Shown: positions 1 to 7,546 of the stretch, piece by piece
How the letters are laid out: each line of letters begins with the position of its first letter
How positions within the stretch are numbered: the stretch's first letter is position 1
DNA from: JAWXTS01 sp044433305
GTDB lineage: Bacteria > Bacteroidota > Bacteroidia > Bacteroidales > Rikenellaceae
Length of the DNA stretch: 17,863 bases
Reading direction: 5' to 3'
NCBI GenBank assembly: GCA_044433305.1
Contig: JAWXTS010000030.1
Location: forward strand, 1-17,863
Position numbers and translations under genes: made by a program
Notes under the pieces: model-generated
Told to the model about the DNA's origin: nothing
Database searches by the model: none
The model's input: the letters and a program-made list of their open reading frames with translations, nothing else

Positions 1-242
1 TAATTAAAGTCTATTAGAATTTACCTGCTTATCTATCTGTCGCACACTTTGTGTGCCCGCGCAGACCGCGGGTGTATAGTCTAAGGTGTCGGTTCTAATT
101 AAAGTCTATTAGAATTTGCTGGCTCATCTATCTGTCGCACACTTTGTGTGCCCGCGCAGACCGCGGGTGTATAGTCTAGGGTCTCCATTCTAATGGAGGT
201 TTATTAGTATTCAAACCTCTGTTCTAAATCGAGGTATATTAG
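1..242. repeat. 95-bp tandem repeat array with GC-rich hairpin core
   Basis: Two consecutive 95-bp units (1-95 and 96-190) differ at about 8 positions and are identical over a 53-bp core (31-83 and 126-178). The core holds two adjacent hairpins: GCACAC-TTT-GTGTGC (42-56, 137-151) and CCGCG-CAGAC-CGCGG (57-71, 152-166). Each unit begins with an AT-rich part in which TTCTAA is followed 14-15 bp later by TATTAG. This AT-rich part occurs twice more, at 188-207 and 222-242, 34 bp apart and without the hairpin core. The array therefore ends in two short, core-less units and may continue left of the window. No open frame or known RNA was recognised in it, and its function is unknown. Confidence 0.85.
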
Positions 243-258
243 CTTACCATATAAAATA

Positions 259-293
259 AATAAAGGCTGGTTCAAACCGAACCAGCCTTTATT
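259..293 (-). terminator. Intrinsic terminator of the SDR gene
   Basis: A perfect 15-bp inverted repeat (259-273 with 279-293) around the 5-base loop AAACC lies 21 bp past the stop of the minus-strand SDR gene. Read on the minus strand it is followed by a T-rich stretch (TTTATTTTATAT). Because the stem itself ends in A/T runs it could also act on plus-strand transcripts leaving the repeat array. Confidence 0.8.
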
Positions 294-313
294 ATGCTTG
301 TATCTCTTGGGGT

Positions 314-1126
314 TTAGATGCTGAAAGCGTCGAAGCCGCCGTCGATAACGGTAAGGGTGCCCGAAACGAATTTAGAGCCCTCGCTAGCCAACCATTGAAG
401 TGTGCCTAGCAGCTCCTCTGGTTCGCCAAAGCGACCAAATGGCGTGTGGGCGATGATGGTCTCGGCACGTGGGGTAAGGCTGCCGTCAGGGTTGGTAAGA
501 AGAGCGCGGTTCTGCTCTGTAAGGAAGAAGCCTGGGGCGATGGCGTTAACACGAAGTCCTGGGCCAAATTTTGTTGCTAGCTCGCCACACATATATTTTG
601 TGAAGTTGACAACAGCGGCCTTAGCAACGCCGTAGCCTGCAACGCGAGTAAGTGGACGGATAGCACTCTCTGAAGACACATTGATAATCGAACCCTCTTT
701 AGTGTCGACCATAGCTTTTGCAAATACCATTGTAGGAAGCACCGTGCCAAATAGGTTTAGCTCGGTAACTTTCTTGAAAGCATCAACATCCAAGTCGAAG
801 ATTGTTTTGTCGGGAGCGATGGTTGCGCCAGCCATGTTGCCGCCAGCACCATTTATAAGGACGTCTATCTTGCCATACTTGGCCATGATATCGGTGTAGT
901 TTTGTTCTAGCACTTCTTTGTTAAGCACGTCGGTGTATAGGAATGTAGCCTCGCCACCGTTTGCACGTACAGCAGCCTCTAGGTCTTTGCCTGCCTGCTC
1001 GGCGCGGTCAAGGATTACGACTTTCGCACCTTGTTCGGCAAAGTGGTGTACCATTGAAGTTCCAAGGATTCCTGCAGCACCAGTGATGATGATGACCTTG
1101 TCTTTAACACAAAATAAATTTTTCAT
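314..1126 (-). CDS. SDR-family oxidoreductase, D-mannonate/fructuronate reductase type
   Basis: This 270-residue protein is a classical short-chain dehydrogenase/reductase that transfers hydride between NAD(P)H and a sugar-acid or similar carbonyl in the cytoplasm. The Rossmann motif TGAAGILG is at 15-22, and D40 at the end of the second strand fits NAD preference. NGAGG (92-96) takes the place of the usual NNAG, followed by N124, S152, and the catalytic Y165/K169 of YGVAK. The C-terminus has the family signature SGTLTVIDGG. NGAGGN with a long following loop resembles SDR enzymes annotated as fructuronate reductase/mannonate oxidoreductase in hexuronate catabolism, but no uxuA or uxaC lies next to it, so the substrate is inferred. 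It is 97 bp downstream of yitT on the same strand and has its own -7 box and terminator, so it is probably transcribed alone. The ATG at 1126 gives a normal SDR N-terminus. Confidence 0.85.
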   Translation of the reverse strand: MKNLFCVKDKVIIITGAAGILGTSMVHHFAEQGAKVVILDRAEQAGKDLEAAVRANGGEATFLYTDVLNKEVLEQNYTDIMAKYGKIDVLINGAGGNMAGATIAPDKTIFDLDVDAFKKVTELNLFGTVLPTMVFAKAMVDTKEGSIINVSSESAIRPLTRVAGYGVAKAAVVNFTKYMCGELATKFGPGLRVNAIAPGFFLTEQNRALLTNPDGSLTPRAETIIAHTPFGRFGEPEELLGTLQWLASEGSKFVSGTLTVIDGGFDAFSI

Positions 1127-1164
1127 ATCTGTTGGTTTTAGGTTTTTAGCTATATGTATATATA

Positions 1165-1172
1165 CAAATGTA
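1165..1172 (-). promoter_or_regulatory. Candidate -7 box for the SDR gene
   Basis: On the minus strand these bases read TACATTTG, a full match to the Bacteroides -7 consensus TAnnTTTG, about 39 bp upstream of the SDR start codon. No TTTG is seen at the expected -33 distance, so this rests on one box only. Confidence 0.45.
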
Positions 1173-1223
1173 GCAACTTTTTTTTGATATTCCCTCTATA
1201 AACCAACAAAAATCAGACAAACC

Positions 1224-2150
1224 CTAGAATCCTATTGGCTTCTGAGCAAAGGTTTTGAACCCATCACCAAAGGTCTCGTAGGCGTTGACGACAACCACAA
1301 AGGCCGCAGGGTCTATCTCGTGAATCTTGTATTGCATGCGCGCAATTTCGTTTCGGCTTACCACTACAAAAATCATCTCCTTATTCTGCTTTGTATATAG
1401 TCCTGCCGACTTGATGTAGGTGCCTCCGCGGACCATGTCGTCTACTATGTGCAGGCGAATCTGCTCGTGCTCCTCAGATATGATAAATAGGAGTTTGTCG
1501 TAGCTGGCACCATCTATTACAAAGTCTATCATCTTGGTAGCCACAAAGATAGTTATTATGGAATATAGGGGTAGGGTCCAGTCACCAAACACGATAAGAC
1601 CAAAAAGTACAACCATAGAGTCGACAAGAAGTATGGCTCTCGAGAAGGTCAGCTTTGTGAATTTGGCCAGAGTCATGGCTACGATGTCTGTGCCTCCAGA
1701 TGTGGCGTGGGAGCGTATGATAAGGCCGAGTCCAGCACCTGAGACAACACCACCGAATAGGCATGCTAGCATGATGTCGCCTGATAGATTTATCGCTCCG
1801 CCCAACATGGTGGCAGGGTCCGAGCCTATGAACATGGTCATGGCATTCATCATAAATGGCACTGCCACGGCTATGCACACGGTTTTTGTTCCGAAGGTGC
1901 GACCAAAGACTTTTAGAGATAATAGCAGAAGTGGAATATCGAACAGAAGTCCGAATGTTCCTACTTGTATAGATGGAAATAGTGAGTGCAGTACGATACC
2001 CATGCCATAGACGCCACCAGGCACTATCTTATAGGGGTTGATGAATAGGACGTAAGCTGCCGACATTATCACTCCTCCTAGGAACATATATGACCATTCT
2101 GAGACTACTTGTTTCTTAGAAAGGAGTTGTTTTTTTAGTTTGCGAACCAT
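1224..2150 (-). CDS. YitT-family membrane protein (DUF161 + DUF2179)
   Basis: This 308-residue integral inner-membrane protein has the two-part YitT architecture. The membrane part covers roughly residues 18-212 with about five hydrophobic segments (near 20-38, 62-82, 91-108, 125-146, 173-205). It contains the family motif RSHATSGGTDIVA (146-158). It is followed by a soluble DUF2179 domain (about 218-300) with GGTYIKSAGLYT and a mixed beta/alpha pattern ending in the typical FGDGFK. YitT proteins are widespread and mostly uncharacterised; a transport or ligand-sensing role is only a guess. The start at 2150 places a basic stretch (RKLKKQ) before the first membrane segment, as expected for an inside N-terminus. 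It is divergent from plsY, and the 175-bp gap holds promoters for both. Confidence 0.85.
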   Translation of the reverse strand: MVRKLKKQLLSKKQVVSEWSYMFLGGVIMSAAYVLFINPYKIVPGGVYGMGIVLHSLFPSIQVGTFGLLFDIPLLLLSLKVFGRTFGTKTVCIAVAVPFMMNAMTMFIGSDPATMLGGAINLSGDIMLACLFGGVVSGAGLGLIIRSHATSGGTDIVAMTLAKFTKLTFSRAILLVDSMVVLFGLIVFGDWTLPLYSIITIFVATKMIDFVIDGASYDKLLFIISEEHEQIRLHIVDDMVRGGTYIKSAGLYTKQNKEMIFVVVSRNEIARMQYKIHEIDPAAFVVVVNAYETFGDGFKTFAQKPIGF

Positions 2151-2205
2151 ATAATATTGTTTATAGCGAAATGTTGAATTTAAGAATACTTATACTTTTA
2201 TGCTG

Positions 2206-2213
2206 CAAAAATA
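2206..2213 (-). promoter_or_regulatory. Candidate -7 box for the yitT-family gene
   Basis: The minus strand reads TATTTTTG here, fitting TAnnTTTG, 55 bp upstream of the YitT start codon. No clear TTTG lies at the -33 distance, so support is partial. Confidence 0.4.
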
Positions 2214-2253
2214 CATATAATTTTATACATTTCAGGCATAATCTGTGTAATTT

Positions 2254-2285
2254 TTTGCAAAATTGGCGATTAGCCATTATGTTTG
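2254..2285 (+). promoter_or_regulatory. Bacteroides-type promoter of plsY-acyl-CoA ligase
   Basis: TTTG (2254-2257), 20 bp, then TATGTTTG (2278-2285) matches the Bacteroidetes housekeeping promoter TTTG-N19-21-TAnnTTTG. Transcription should begin near 2291, leaving a short leader before the ATG at 2326. A second TAnnTTTG match (TAATTTTG, 2288-2295) lacks a matching upstream box. Confidence 0.75.
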
Positions 2286-2325
2286 CATAATTTTGCCGAT
2301 ATTTATTAAAATTGTAAAGCAAAAT

Positions 2326-2961
2326 ATGGTAATTAACATACTAATTATAATCGCGGCGTACCTGCTTGGTTCTATACCTAGTGCTGTTTGGATAGGCAAG
2401 AAGTTCTATGGTATCGATGTGCGTGAACATGGCAGTAAGAATGCTGGGGCAACCAATACTCTCAGAGTGCTGGGAGGTAAGGCTGCGGCAGTGGTATTCA
2501 CCATGGATATTGTCAAGGGTGCTGCGGCGGTGACGCTGAGTCGCTTGAGTAGTTTTTCTCAGTCAGATTCGCTTTATATTTTTGAAATTATCCTTATCTT
2601 TGCAGCGATATTTGGACATATATTCCCTGTATTTGCTGGCTTCAAGGGAGGCAAGGGTGTGGCTACACTTGCAGGAGCTACCATAGCCCTGTTGCCACTT
2701 ACGGCACTTACATGCCTTGGATGCTTTATTTTAGTGCTTGCAATTACTCATTATGTATCTGTTGGCTCTATGATTACGGGAATAGTATTTCCCTTTGTTT
2801 CGTATTTTGTGTTTGGCAATACCGCGCTGCCGCTGGTGATTTATAGCTCAAGTGTGGCTGTGCTGCTTCTGATTACGCACAGAAAGAACATAAAACGACT
2901 CCTGAATAAAGAAGAATCTAAAACATACATATTTACAAAACCTAAAACCACAGCAAAATAA
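2326..2961 (+). CDS. plsY: Acyl-phosphate:glycerol-3-phosphate acyltransferase PlsY
   Basis: PlsY moves an acyl group from acyl phosphate to glycerol 3-phosphate, making lysophosphatidate, the first step of phospholipid synthesis, at the inner membrane. The protein is 211 residues, a normal PlsY length. All three family motifs are present: GSIPSAVW (15-22), the glycerol-3-phosphate motif HGSKNAGATNTLRVLG (35-50), and GHIFPVFAGFKGGKG (97-111). Several hydrophobic segments fit the multi-spanning fold. The start at 2326 was chosen because an in-frame ATG at 2263 lies between the -33 and -7 boxes of the promoter, and the extra 21 residues do not look like PlsY. The stop codon shares one base with the start of the downstream acyl-CoA ligase gene, so the two are translationally coupled. 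Confidence 0.95.
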   Translation: MVINILIIIAAYLLGSIPSAVWIGKKFYGIDVREHGSKNAGATNTLRVLGGKAAAVVFTMDIVKGAAAVTLSRLSSFSQSDSLYIFEIILIFAAIFGHIFPVFAGFKGGKGVATLAGATIALLPLTALTCLGCFILVLAITHYVSVGSMITGIVFPFVSYFVFGNTALPLVIYSSSVAVLLLITHRKNIKRLLNKEESKTYIFTKPKTTAK

Positions 2962-4622
2962 TGATAGACGGCAACCTTATAAGGTGGTATGAATCTAGCT
3001 TTCGCGAGAACCGTGAGCTACCAGCTCTTGTTGACTACTTCAGCAAGGAGCAATATTCATATTTTGAGATGGCTCGACAAATAGCAAAGGTACATTTGGT
3101 ATTTGATTATTGTAAGATTAAAAAGGGTGATAAGATTTCGCTTGTAGGTCGCAATACTCCAAACTGGTGTATAACCTACCTTGCTACCATCACCTATGGC
3201 GCGGTTATAGTTCCTATCTTGCAGGACTTTAAACCTGATGATATTCATCATATTGTTAATCATAGTGATTCGCAGCTTTTCTTTACAGGTAAGGCTATAT
3301 GGGATAATATTGACCCTGATAGACTAGAGAACGTTAAGGCCATATTCTCGATAGAAGATTTTGGCTGCTTGTATGAGCATCGTGGCCATAAGATTAAGAG
3401 TTATGCCAGCGATATAGAGAAACACTTCCGCAAGAAATATCCAAAAGGATTTACCACAGACAACATAAAGTATGCTCAGATCGAAAATGACGACGTGGTG
3501 CTTATCAATTACACTTCGGGCACTTCGGGCTTTAGTAAGGGCGTGATACTTACGGTCAACAACTTGACAGGAAATGTTAAGTTTGGACATACCATAGAGG
3601 CTTATTACAAGGGCAGTAAGACTCTGTCATTCTTGCCACTGGCCCATGCTTATGGCTGTGCGTTTGACTTCCTGCTGCCGCTTACCGTTGGCGGAGGAGT
3701 TACCTTGCTGGGTAAGATTCCTACCCCTAAAGTTCTGGTTCAGGCACTGTCTGAGGTTAGACCTAACCTTATTTGTTGCGTGCCTCTTATCCTAGAGAAA
3801 ATTTATAAGAAGCAGCTTAAGCCGTTGCTTGAGAAGAACCTTATGCGTGTTGCGGTTAATATTCCTGTTGTAAACAACCAGATATATGGCCAAATGCGTA
3901 AGAAACTTATGGATGCCTTTGGTGGCAACTTCAAGGCCTTTATCGTTGGTGGAGCACCACTAAACGGCGAGGTAGAGCAGTTTCTGCGCAAGATAAAATT
4001 CCCATTCACCGTTGGTTATGGCATGAGCGAGTGCGGACCTCTTATCTCATATACTCCGGCCGATGAGTTCAAGCTTACTTCATGTGGTCGTGCTATCGAG
4101 GGACATATGAATGCACGTATTGATTCTCCAGATCCTGAGAATATTGCAGGCGAAATTTGTGTTTGGGGCGAGCACGTGATGAAGGGCTACTACAAAAACG
4201 AGGAAGCTACAAAGGCTGTGCTTGACGAGGACGGCACTTTGCACACGGGCGATATAGGTACTATGAGTGCGGACGGCACAATTTATATCCGTGGCCGTTG
4301 TAAGTCGATGATACTTAGTGCCAGCGGTCAGAATATCTACCCAGAGGAGATAGAAGACAAACTTAATAATATGCCTTATGTTTTGGAGAGCATCGTAGTG
4401 GATAGGGCAGGCAAGTTGGTTGCTTTGATATACCCAGATTTTGAGCAGATAGATGCTGAGTCTATCCCTCGTGATAAGATAGAGGAGCTTTTGAATCAGT
4501 CGCGTATTGCGGTCAACAAAACTATTGCAGGCTATGAGCAACTTGCGAGTGTTGTGGTTTATCCTACTGAGTTTGAGCGCACGCCAAAACGTAGTATCAA
4601 ACGCTATCTTTACAATATCTAA
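2961..4622 (+). CDS. AMP-forming long-chain acyl-CoA ligase-like enzyme
   Basis: This 553-residue protein belongs to the adenylate-forming (ANL) superfamily and most resembles long-chain fatty acid-CoA ligases. It would activate a fatty acid with ATP to an acyl-adenylate and transfer it to CoA. Visible motifs are the phosphate loop YTSGTSGFSKGV (184-195), GYGMSECGP (352-360), GEICVWG (397-403), LHTGDIG (427-433), the hinge-region stretch IRGRCKSMI (443-451), SGQNIYPEEIE (455-465), and a C-terminal lysine region TPKRSIKR (541-548) that should carry the catalytic lysine. It overlaps plsY by one base, which suggests that activated exogenous or recycled fatty acids feed phospholipid synthesis. 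The acyl chain length cannot be read from the sequence; a ligase charging another carboxylic acid is possible. Confidence 0.88.
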   Translation: MIDGNLIRWYESSFRENRELPALVDYFSKEQYSYFEMARQIAKVHLVFDYCKIKKGDKISLVGRNTPNWCITYLATITYGAVIVPILQDFKPDDIHHIVNHSDSQLFFTGKAIWDNIDPDRLENVKAIFSIEDFGCLYEHRGHKIKSYASDIEKHFRKKYPKGFTTDNIKYAQIENDDVVLINYTSGTSGFSKGVILTVNNLTGNVKFGHTIEAYYKGSKTLSFLPLAHAYGCAFDFLLPLTVGGGVTLLGKIPTPKVLVQALSEVRPNLICCVPLILEKIYKKQLKPLLEKNLMRVAVNIPVVNNQIYGQMRKKLMDAFGGNFKAFIVGGAPLNGEVEQFLRKIKFPFTVGYGMSECGPLISYTPADEFKLTSCGRAIEGHMNARIDSPDPENIAGEICVWGEHVMKGYYKNEEATKAVLDEDGTLHTGDIGTMSADGTIYIRGRCKSMILSASGQNIYPEEIEDKLNNMPYVLESIVVDRAGKLVALIYPDFEQIDAESIPRDKIEELLNQSRIAVNKTIAGYEQLASVVVYPTEFERTPKRSIKRYLYNI

Positions 4623-4644
4623 CTGTAATATAATCAACAATAAG

Positions 4645-4685
4645 AGCTCCCGCATAACGTTTGTTTACTGCGGGAGCTTTTGTTT
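4645..4685 (+). terminator. Intrinsic terminator after the acyl-CoA ligase
   Basis: AGCTCCCGC (4645-4653) pairs perfectly with GCGGGAGCT (4670-4678) across a 16-base loop and runs into a T-rich tail (TTTTGTTT). It lies 22 bp past the stop codon and closes the plsY transcription unit. Confidence 0.85.
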
Positions 4686-4697
4686 GGGGCTTGGGCG

Positions 4698-4728
4698 TTT
4701 GAAATCTCTCTAAAAATATATATCTTTG
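4698..4728 (+). promoter_or_regulatory. Bacteroides-type promoter of the ricT operon
   Basis: TTTG (4698-4701), 19 bp, then TATCTTTG (4721-4728) fits TTTG-N19-TAnnTTTG. The start site would be near 4735, giving a leader of about 60 bases before the ATG at 4796. It directly follows the preceding terminator. Confidence 0.75.
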
Positions 4729-4795
4729 TAGGATTATAGTGTCAAAGAATTGACATGACCTCAAGAGTTCGCTCTGGGGGCAAACATAAAATAAT

Positions 4796-6379
4796 ATGGA
4801 CAACGATAAAAAATATACTTGCAACAAGAATAACTGCAAATTTGAAATAGACCGCGGAGCAGCTTTCTCTGTCGATGAGGATGGTTCTTCCGTGGCTGTA
4901 TCGATAGAATCAGGTTATAAGTTACATTCTACCAACTGGCTAGAGGAAGTACCCGAGGTATTGGACAATAATATCTTCGAGGTGCGTTTCAAGAATACAC
5001 GCCGTGGCTACTACGCTAATGTCAATAACTTGCCACTAAAGAAAGGCGACATTGTAGCCGTTGAGTCATCACCTGGTCATGATGTGGGTATCATCTCTCT
5101 TACGGGAGACCTTGTAGCACGTCAGATGAAACGTGTGGGTTTCAATCCGCAAAATGGTGAGTTCAAAAAAATATACCGCAAGGCAAAACCTTATGACATT
5201 GAGAAATGGCAGGATGCCATAGCCTTGGAACATGACACCATGATACGTGCACGTCAGTATGCTGCCCAGTTGGGGTTGGATATGAAGATTGGCGATGTGG
5301 AGTATCAGGGCGATAAGATTAAAGCCATCTTCTACTATATTGCAGATGAGCGTGTGGACTTCCGCGAGTTGATAAAAGTCTTTGCTGAGCAGTTCAGAAT
5401 CCGCGTTGAGATGAAGCAGATTGGTGCGCGTCAGGAGGCAGGTCGTATAGGCGGCTTGGGTTCTTGTGGTCGCGAGCAGTGCTGCTCATCATGGATTTCT
5501 AGCTTTGTGTCGGTAACTACAAATACTGCACGTACCCAAGATATTTCGCTTAATCCGCAGAAGCTGGCAGGTCAGTGTGGTAAGCTTAAGTGCTGTCTGA
5601 CCTACGAGTTTGACTCTTATATGGACGCACGTCGCGAGCTGCCAAGAGTCAATCAGCCTCTTCAGATTCTTGAGGGCAACTACTTCTTGGTTAAGACAGA
5701 CATCCTTACTCACACCATGTCGTTTAGCACAGATCCTCATTCACTAGCCAATATGAAGTCTATATCGGCCAAACGTGTTCGTGAGATACAGAAACTAAAT
5801 GCTCAAGGCATCAAACCAGATACTCTGGAGAGTGCAGAGGTTAATGCTAGCCGCAGAGCACTTCAGGAGCCAACCTTCACTAATGCCATGGGTCAGGAGA
5901 GCATCACGCGCTTCGACCGTTCTAAGGGAGGTGATAGACGCAATAATGGCAACCGTAGTCGTAATGGTGGGCGCAACAATCGCAATTCGGCTCATCGTTC
6001 AGAGAACCTAGACCAGAATAAAGTCGAGAAAGTTGACAAGAGCGAGAATACAAATCAGCCTAATCAACCTAAGCGTGGACCAAGGCCTCAGAACAGAGGG
6101 AACAACCCTTCTCAGGAGCGCAAAACTCAAGATAGGGACCCTAAGGCTCCACGTGTAGAGAAAGTGGAGCGCGCGGAGAGAGCACCACAAGCCAAAGCTC
6201 CTCAAGGTGAGAACAACGCTGAGGGAACAAATAATGCTGCACCACGTCGCAATAACGGCCCTAGAGGTGGAAACAGAAACGGTAATAGAGGTGGTCAACG
6301 AAGACCTCGCCCAAATAACAATGCCACTGGCGAGAACAACAAGCCAAGCGGTAACCAAGGCGGTGGCGAATCTAAATAA
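4796..6379 (+). CDS. ricT: PSP1-domain protein, RicT (YaaT)-like, with long disordered tail
   Basis: This 527-residue cytoplasmic protein has the PSP1 domain of RicT/YaaT in about residues 35-335. The family Fe-S cysteine pattern is intact: C224, C229, C230 (SCGREQCC) and C261, C266, C267 (QCGKLKCC). In Bacillus subtilis RicT works with RicA and RicF in a Fe-S complex affecting RNase Y-dependent RNA processing; whether the Bacteroidota protein does the same is not known. From about residue 372 to the end the protein is low-complexity and rich in N, R, G, Q, E, K and P, with RGG-like stretches, roughly 155 residues absent from Bacillus RicT. The start at 4796 places C9 and C14 near the N-terminus. 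It is the first gene of a five-gene operon; gldH begins two bases after its stop. Confidence 0.88.
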   Translation: MDNDKKYTCNKNNCKFEIDRGAAFSVDEDGSSVAVSIESGYKLHSTNWLEEVPEVLDNNIFEVRFKNTRRGYYANVNNLPLKKGDIVAVESSPGHDVGIISLTGDLVARQMKRVGFNPQNGEFKKIYRKAKPYDIEKWQDAIALEHDTMIRARQYAAQLGLDMKIGDVEYQGDKIKAIFYYIADERVDFRELIKVFAEQFRIRVEMKQIGARQEAGRIGGLGSCGREQCCSSWISSFVSVTTNTARTQDISLNPQKLAGQCGKLKCCLTYEFDSYMDARRELPRVNQPLQILEGNYFLVKTDILTHTMSFSTDPHSLANMKSISAKRVREIQKLNAQGIKPDTLESAEVNASRRALQEPTFTNAMGQESITRFDRSKGGDRRNNGNRSRNGGRNNRNSAHRSENLDQNKVEKVDKSENTNQPNQPKRGPRPQNRGNNPSQERKTQDRDPKAPRVEKVERAERAPQAKAPQGENNAEGTNNAAPRRNNGPRGGNRNGNRGGQRRPRPNNNATGENNKPSGNQGGGESK

Positions 6380-6381
6380 CC

Positions 6382-6795
6382 ATGTTTAGAGCATTTATAC
6401 TATCCGTAATAATATTTTGGCTAAGCTCGTGTGTGCCTAGCCAAAATACTTTTATTGCTGACATAAAGGCTCAGACGTGGAACGATAAGGCTCAGGTGAG
6501 CTATGCTAATGGCGACACGATGAGTATCAAAGATATATCGTTGACAGTGCGATATACCTCGATGCTGAAGGATAGTCTGCTAGGGGTTGAGGTGAAAGTC
6601 GAAGACCCTGAAGGGTACTATATCATAGATAGCCTGATGCTAGAGACACCAGCAACAAGAGAGCATTTTGCTCAAAGCACCATGATGTATCGCACGGGAA
6701 ACAGATTCAGATCTTCTGGAGACTATACATTTACAATTTCACCCCTGCAACGGGGCGTTAAGGGCGTAACAGCCGTAGGAATAACTATACACTAA
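6382..6795 (+). CDS. gldH: GldH-type gliding motility lipoprotein
   Basis: This short 137-residue lipoprotein has a hydrophobic N-terminal segment (4-14) and the lipobox LSSC, with C17 as the predicted lipidated residue. The C-terminal part (YTFTISPLQRGVKGVTAVGITI-like, about 113-136) has the pattern seen at the end of GldH proteins, where an aromatic/Phe strand is followed by a conserved 'gv..vGi' segment. In Flavobacterium johnsoniae GldH is needed for gliding and accompanies the type IX secretion machinery, but homologues also occur in Bacteroidales that are not known to glide. Its place directly after ricT (2-base gap) matches the order I know from other Bacteroidota and supports the call. 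The overall sequence is diverged, so identification relies on context as much as on sequence. Confidence 0.72.
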   Translation: MFRAFILSVIIFWLSSCVPSQNTFIADIKAQTWNDKAQVSYANGDTMSIKDISLTVRYTSMLKDSLLGVEVKVEDPEGYYIIDSLMLETPATREHFAQSTMMYRTGNRFRSSGDYTFTISPLQRGVKGVTAVGITIH

Positions 6796-6802
6796 ACACC
6801 TT

Positions 6803-7519
6803 ATGGGTAAGAATAAATACAAACGTTTTCAAGAGAACGAAACTTTTAGCTGTGTTATACAGCCACAATTTGAAGATATATTTGAGAAAGACCATCTGCT
6901 AAAGGGTAATTGGCACAAAGAATTCTTCAAGAATGATAATCCTATAACCTTGGAGCTGGGCTGCGGCAGAGGAGAATACACTATCGCCCTTGCTGAGCGT
7001 CATCCTGAACGCAACTTTATAGGCGTAGACATTAAGGGTGCTCGCCTATGGCGTGGTGCCAAGACGGCAACAGAAAACAATATGCCGAATGTGGCCTTTG
7101 TGCGCACACGCATAGAATTTATAAACTCTTTCTTTGCAGAGAATGAGGTGGACGAGATTTGGATTACCTTCCCCGATCCTCAGCTGCGCAAGCGAAGAGT
7201 CAAAAAACGCCTTACAGCACCAGAGTTCTTGGCACGCTATGCCAAGTTCTTGCGCGCCGAGGGTGCCATAAACCTTAAAACAGACTGTTTGCACCTCCAC
7301 CGTTATAGCCATCTTATTGCTAGCGGCAATTCTCTGACTATCGAGGCGGCGTGCGAAGATATTTACGGCAGCGGATTTGCAGATGAAATCTTGTCGGTCA
7401 AAACAGCTTATGAGCAAATCTTCCTAAAACAAGGCATTTCGATTACCTTCCTAAGGTTTATGCTTGGTGGAAAGACAGAGTTCGAGACGCTGGAGTATGA
7501 GCCAGACAATGAGTTGTAG
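6803..7519 (+). CDS. trmB: tRNA (guanine46-N7)-methyltransferase TrmB
   Basis: TrmB uses S-adenosylmethionine to methylate N7 of G46 in the variable loop of tRNAs. The 238-residue protein has the SAM motif LELGCGRGEY (50-59), the acidic residue after strand 2 in VDIKGARLWRGAK (75-87), and the family signature ITFPDPQLRKRRVKKRL (121-137), with the usual FPDP core but Q-L-R in place of the common W-x-K. The C-terminal LSVKTAYEQIFLKQG resembles the conserved T-x-YE-x3-hx2G end of the family. It starts 7 bp after gldH and lies 27 bp before the DsbD-like gene, so it is cotranscribed. Length is normal for a bacterial TrmB. Confidence 0.93.
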   Translation: MGKNKYKRFQENETFSCVIQPQFEDIFEKDHLLKGNWHKEFFKNDNPITLELGCGRGEYTIALAERHPERNFIGVDIKGARLWRGAKTATENNMPNVAFVRTRIEFINSFFAENEVDEIWITFPDPQLRKRRVKKRLTAPEFLARYAKFLRAEGAINLKTDCLHLHRYSHLIASGNSLTIEAACEDIYGSGFADEILSVKTAYEQIFLKQGISITFLRFMLGGKTEFETLEYEPDNEL

Positions 7520-7546
7520 TAATCATCTAAACAATCTAAATACTGT

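Noticed and set aside
1..242. CRISPR array
   Set aside because: The repeats are 95 bp with a largely conserved interior and no unique equal-length spacers; no cas gene is near.
1534..2010. 158-codon plus-strand open frame inside the yitT-family gene
   Set aside because: It is antisense to a clear YitT protein, with no promoter or recognisable domain.
4080..4655. 191-codon minus-strand open frame over the end of the acyl-CoA ligase
   Set aside because: It begins in the terminator region and is antisense to the conserved C-terminal ligase motifs.
6008..6358. 116-codon minus-strand open frame over the ricT tail
   Set aside because: It is the complement of a low-complexity coding region, which often stays open by composition alone.
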